NCBI GenBank assembly: GCA_026184775.1
Contig: JANCYW010000006.1
Location: forward strand, 248,001 to 312,000
Length of the DNA stretch: 64,000 nucleotides
Reading direction: 5' to 3'
Origin: Cyanidium caldarium
Lineage: Eukaryota; Rhodophyta; Bangiophyceae; Cyanidiales; Cyanidiaceae
Shown here: piece after piece, positions 61,621 through 64,000 of the stretch
Layout of the letters: each line of letters starts with the position of its first letter
Position numbering within the stretch: the first letter of the stretch is position 1
Made by a program: the position numbers and the translations under genes
The notes under the pieces: generated by a model
Database searches by the model: none
The model's input: the letters and a program-made list of their open reading frames with translations, nothing else
What the model was told of the DNA's origin: nothing

Positions 61621-63738
61621 ATGCGCGTAGCTATCATAGGTGCCGGTGTTTGCGGCTGCACCAGTGCTTGGTACACCCACCGGGCCCTCCTCTCCCATTC
61701 CACCTCCGACGACGTTGACGACGACGACAACGGCGGCGGCGATGCCTCCAACCTCCGTGAGATCATCCTCTTCGAACAGAGCGACCGCATCGGTGGATCC
61801 GTGCGCTCCGTCACCGTCCACGACCACACCGTGGAGGTGGGCGTGCAGGGCGAGTACAGCAACGCCGACTTGCGGGTACACGAGTTGGTGCGGTCGGTCG
61901 GTCTGCAGGGCCGGATGGTGCGGGAACGCTCACCGACCGGCTGCGGCGTCTACAGCGTGGGCGTGGCGTCGGTGCGCAAAACCGCGCACGACGGCGAGTT
62001 GTGCTACTTGTGGCATCACCACGGTTTCACCCTGCTCGATCGTCTGGAGGGCGTGCTCGATCGTCCTGGCACTTTGCGTGCCGTCCTCTTCATGATCGGC
62101 ATATCGATCGTGCGCTCGGCGCTCTTCTTCGGCGCCGTCACTCGTCCCTTGCAACTAGTCTACATCGCCGTCGGCCTGTGCCTGTGCTATTTAGGCATGC
62201 GACGGGTGGCTTACGTCGCCTGGCTGAACGAGCGCCTGGCGGCCTGGCGCAACCGCCTCGTCCACATCCGTCCGTACCTGCTCACCGCATCCGGTTGTGA
62301 ACGCGCCGCCGAGGGCTTTCAGAAAGAGTGGCGCAAGATGTTCCGCTCCGGGGTGGCCTACTGCTGGTCGGTGGCGCAATTCCTGCGCACCGCCAACTGG
62401 TGGAGCTGGGCCGACGTGTCCACCGCCGTGGCGTGCCGCGATTTCCGCTTTCGATTGAAGTTCATTCACGACGTGTTGGAGCCGCTGACGCTGCAGCGGG
62501 TATTCGGACGGCGGGCGGCCAGCGGTGACGATACGCCACGCCAGCCGCTCATTCTGCAGGTGAACAGTTTGGTGGGGCTGCGGGCTATGGCCGAAATCCG
62601 CACTGCCAAGGACAGCACATTCGTGGTGCAGCAGGGCAGCATGCCGTGGTGTGAGCGGCTGTTGGAGGCGGCCGGCGCCACGGTGCGTTACGGACGCCGG
62701 GTGCGCCGCATCGAGGCGGTGCCGGCGGAATCGTCCACCGATGATGCCGGGGCGGAGCGGAAATGGCGGCTGGTGCTGGACAAACGCGCTCGAGACCATC
62801 ATCACCACGACGGCGACGGCGACGGCAACGACATGCAAGATCTGTTGTTCGACGCGGTGATCATCGCCTGCTCGGATCCGCCGCCGCTGTCGCGGGTGGA
62901 TTACTCGCAGTTGCAGACGCCGCGCAACGACCGGCCCGACGAGCGGCAATCAGCGCCCGAAGCGGCCGTAGTGTCGGCGGCCTTGGGAGACGCCGAGGAC
63001 GCGCCCTCCCACACCTCCACGACCACCGGTTCCTCCTCGCGCACCCCGCTGATGCCAGCGCTGCACATCGTGGTGTTGGTGAGCGGCGTGCTACATCCAC
63101 CAGCGCTGCCCGGATTGGGCGCACGCACCACCGGCGGCCTGCCGGATCTGTTGGTGTTCCGCGAGCCGGTCCTCTGGTCGGATGGCTGGCGAGGGGCCGA
63201 CGACTGCCAACCCGGCTTGGCGTCGATCGAAAGGGTGGCGCGCGTGTCGGCCGCCGAAGCCCATGGCGCGCCAGACGCCTCCCGCTACCTGTACAAGTTG
63301 GTGGTGCTCACCGCGCCCATGCCCTACCCGCCGGCATTCCGGTCGATGGTGTCCGGCGCGCCCTCCGCGGCGCAACTGCAATCCATTGCCGAGACGTTGA
63401 TACCGCCGTCGATGCTGCCGCACCTGTTCGGCGCCGATCAGACCACCTGGCAGCTGCACGGGGTGTACGCCTCGCGACATCACCGCTTCGCCTGTCGCCC
63501 GCTGGTGTCGCACGAAGAGTCCGATCGCGAGCTGGCCAACGTGCTCGGGGTGCGCGCGCTCTACCCCTCCATCATCAAACGGCTAGCACCCGGCATGGAG
63601 ATGAACGCGCTGGGTGCGCGCATGGCCTGCACGCTGCTCAACAAACGCATCCGCTGGATCGTGCCGCGCCCCGACGAGGTGCCCGCGTACGAAGCCATGC
63701 TCAAGTCGCCGCTGAACCGCATCGGCTGGCGAGAATAG
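61621..63738 (+). CDS. FAD-dependent oxidoreductase, prenylcysteine oxidase-like
   Basis: A 705-residue protein starting directly with the dinucleotide-binding motif RVAIIGAGVCGCTSAWYTHR. An acidic insertion follows, then IILFEQSDRIGGSVRSVTV. HTVEVGVQGEYSNADLRVHE is like the second FAD-contact region of prenylcysteine oxidases (PCYOX/FCLY), which cleave prenylcysteine in lysosomes or vacuoles. Two hydrophobic helices near residues 155-190 and loops rich in Asp, His and Ser make it longer than the usual 500 residues. The end (VSHEESDRELANVLGV, APGMEMNALGARMACTLLNK) fits the flavin-binding C-terminus. There is no signal peptide before the FAD motif, which is odd for a lysosomal enzyme. Assignment is moderate; a general amine-oxidase-like flavoprotein is the alternative. 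Confidence 0.6.
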   Translation: MRVAIIGAGVCGCTSAWYTHRALLSHSTSDDVDDDDNGGGDASNLREIILFEQSDRIGGSVRSVTVHDHTVEVGVQGEYSNADLRVHELVRSVGLQGRMVRERSPTGCGVYSVGVASVRKTAHDGELCYLWHHHGFTLLDRLEGVLDRPGTLRAVLFMIGISIVRSALFFGAVTRPLQLVYIAVGLCLCYLGMRRVAYVAWLNERLAAWRNRLVHIRPYLLTASGCERAAEGFQKEWRKMFRSGVAYCWSVAQFLRTANWWSWADVSTAVACRDFRFRLKFIHDVLEPLTLQRVFGRRAASGDDTPRQPLILQVNSLVGLRAMAEIRTAKDSTFVVQQGSMPWCERLLEAAGATVRYGRRVRRIEAVPAESSTDDAGAERKWRLVLDKRARDHHHHDGDGDGNDMQDLLFDAVIIACSDPPPLSRVDYSQLQTPRNDRPDERQSAPEAAVVSAALGDAEDAPSHTSTTTGSSSRTPLMPALHIVVLVSGVLHPPALPGLGARTTGGLPDLLVFREPVLWSDGWRGADDCQPGLASIERVARVSAAEAHGAPDASRYLYKLVVLTAPMPYPPAFRSMVSGAPSAAQLQSIAETLIPPSMLPHLFGADQTTWQLHGVYASRHHRFACRPLVSHEESDRELANVLGVRALYPSIIKRLAPGMEMNALGARMACTLLNKRIRWIVPRPDEVPAYEAMLKSPLNRIGWRE

Positions 63739-63785
63739 GGAGCGGGGATGAAAGGAGCGACATGCGTCTTTATCCACGCTGCACC

Positions 63786-63806
63786 CACACACACACACAC
63801 ACACAC
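63786..63806. repeat. CA/AC microsatellite
   Basis: About ten uninterrupted CA dinucleotides in the gap between two convergent genes near the right edge. Confidence 0.95.
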
Positions 63807-63832
63807 GCTTTCCGTTCCATTTCTTCTTCTGT

Positions 63833-64000
63833 TCAGCTTCTGGTCGAGTCGTGATCCGACGCCGCGACGTCCGCGTCCGACGAGGCCGGCGTCGTGCCGC
63901 CCACAAGCCTACCCGCCCCGCCCAGTCGCGCACGCGCTTCCCATTGCGTTGCTGTGGGGCACGCCGACTCGGTGACGCCCAACAGCGCCGAGCGCAGACT
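63833..64000 (-). CDS. 3' end of a gene running off the right edge
   Basis: On the minus strand one frame is open from the window edge to a TGA at 63833-63835. It encodes 55 residues that end LVGGTTPASSDADVAASDHD plus STRS, with G/C-rich third positions like the neighbours. It would converge with the prenylcysteine oxidase-like gene. The product cannot be recognised from this fragment. Confidence 0.4.
   Translation of the reverse strand, partial: SLRSALLGVTESACPTATQWEARARLGGAGRLVGGTTPASSDADVAASDHDSTRS

Noticed and set aside
1-64000. tRNA, rRNA, transposon, virus-derived or CRISPR elements
   Set aside because: No B-box-like, reverse transcriptase, transposase, capsid or spaced-repeat pattern was found on either strand by reading.

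Overview
This window looks like nuclear DNA of a compact, GC-rich, plastid-bearing unicellular eukaryote. The best guess is a red alga of the Cyanidiophyceae; an intron-poor prasinophyte is less likely. Nearly all of about 38 protein genes are single uninterrupted reading frames separated by 20-500 bp, on both strands and with no operon logic. Only one intron can be shown. The gene content is eukaryotic (CPSF160, Rat1/XRN2, DET1, TRAPPC1, V-ATPase c'', MAP kinase, ER and APC/C-type ubiquitin E2s). It is mixed with plastid functions: biotin carboxylase of the multisubunit acetyl-CoA carboxylase, arogenate dehydrogenase, an HMA1-like P1B-4 ATPase, a PpiC-rhodanese fusion, a BBD-type nuclease with UVR motifs, a DUF2358 protein, and a HEAT protein of the phycobilisome-lyase type. 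The species assignment is inference from this mix and from intron poverty.

Layout. 1-7.6 kb: an ARM-repeat protein (ARMC8/GID5-like, cut by the left edge), a degenerate SDR, V-ATPase c'' and a DDT/WHIM chromatin protein. 7.6-8.2 kb: 118-bp tandem repeats and a TG run. 8.4-17.1 kb: metal P-type ATPase, ERG26-like SDR, HEAT protein, pyruvate dehydrogenase E1-beta, arogenate dehydrogenase, TRAPPC1. 17.2-25 kb: DET1, UBE2J-type E2, inositol phosphate kinase, CYP51. 25.3-33.7 kb: orphan coiled-coil protein, PpiC-rhodanese, ETF-beta with an intron, fatty-acid elongase, MAPEG, GDP-mannose 3,5-epimerase. 33.8-41.6 kb: a cytochrome b561-CTR copper transporter fusion, a small beta-barrel candidate, ankyrin protein, rhodanese, UBE2S, FAD oxidoreductase. 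42-52.3 kb: XRN2, BBD nuclease, biotin carboxylase, UDP-galactopyranose mutase, DUF2358. 52.6-64 kb: CPSF160, an unresolved locus with 83-bp repeats, sterol C-4 methyl oxidase, MAP kinase, prenylcysteine oxidase-like protein, and a partial gene at the right edge.

Two things stand out. (1) The ETF-beta intron contains a convincing box C/D snoRNA. Its two guide segments pair with the LSU rRNA peptidyl-transferase region (the yeast snR73/human U35 site) and with an 18S site (the human U66 site). (2) One protein joins a four-histidine cytochrome b561 core, a complete CTR copper importer and a cysteine-rich metallothionein-like tail. It reads as a reduce-import-bind device for copper, and it lies next to the gene for an enzyme of ascorbate and L-galactose synthesis.

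Three sterol-demethylation genes (CYP51, C-4 methyl oxidase, C-4 decarboxylase-like SDR) are scattered through the window. No tRNA, rRNA, transposon, viral remnant or CRISPR array was recognised. Eukaryotic starts were taken at ATG codons. N-termini with several in-frame ATGs, especially transit peptides, are uncertain and are marked as such.
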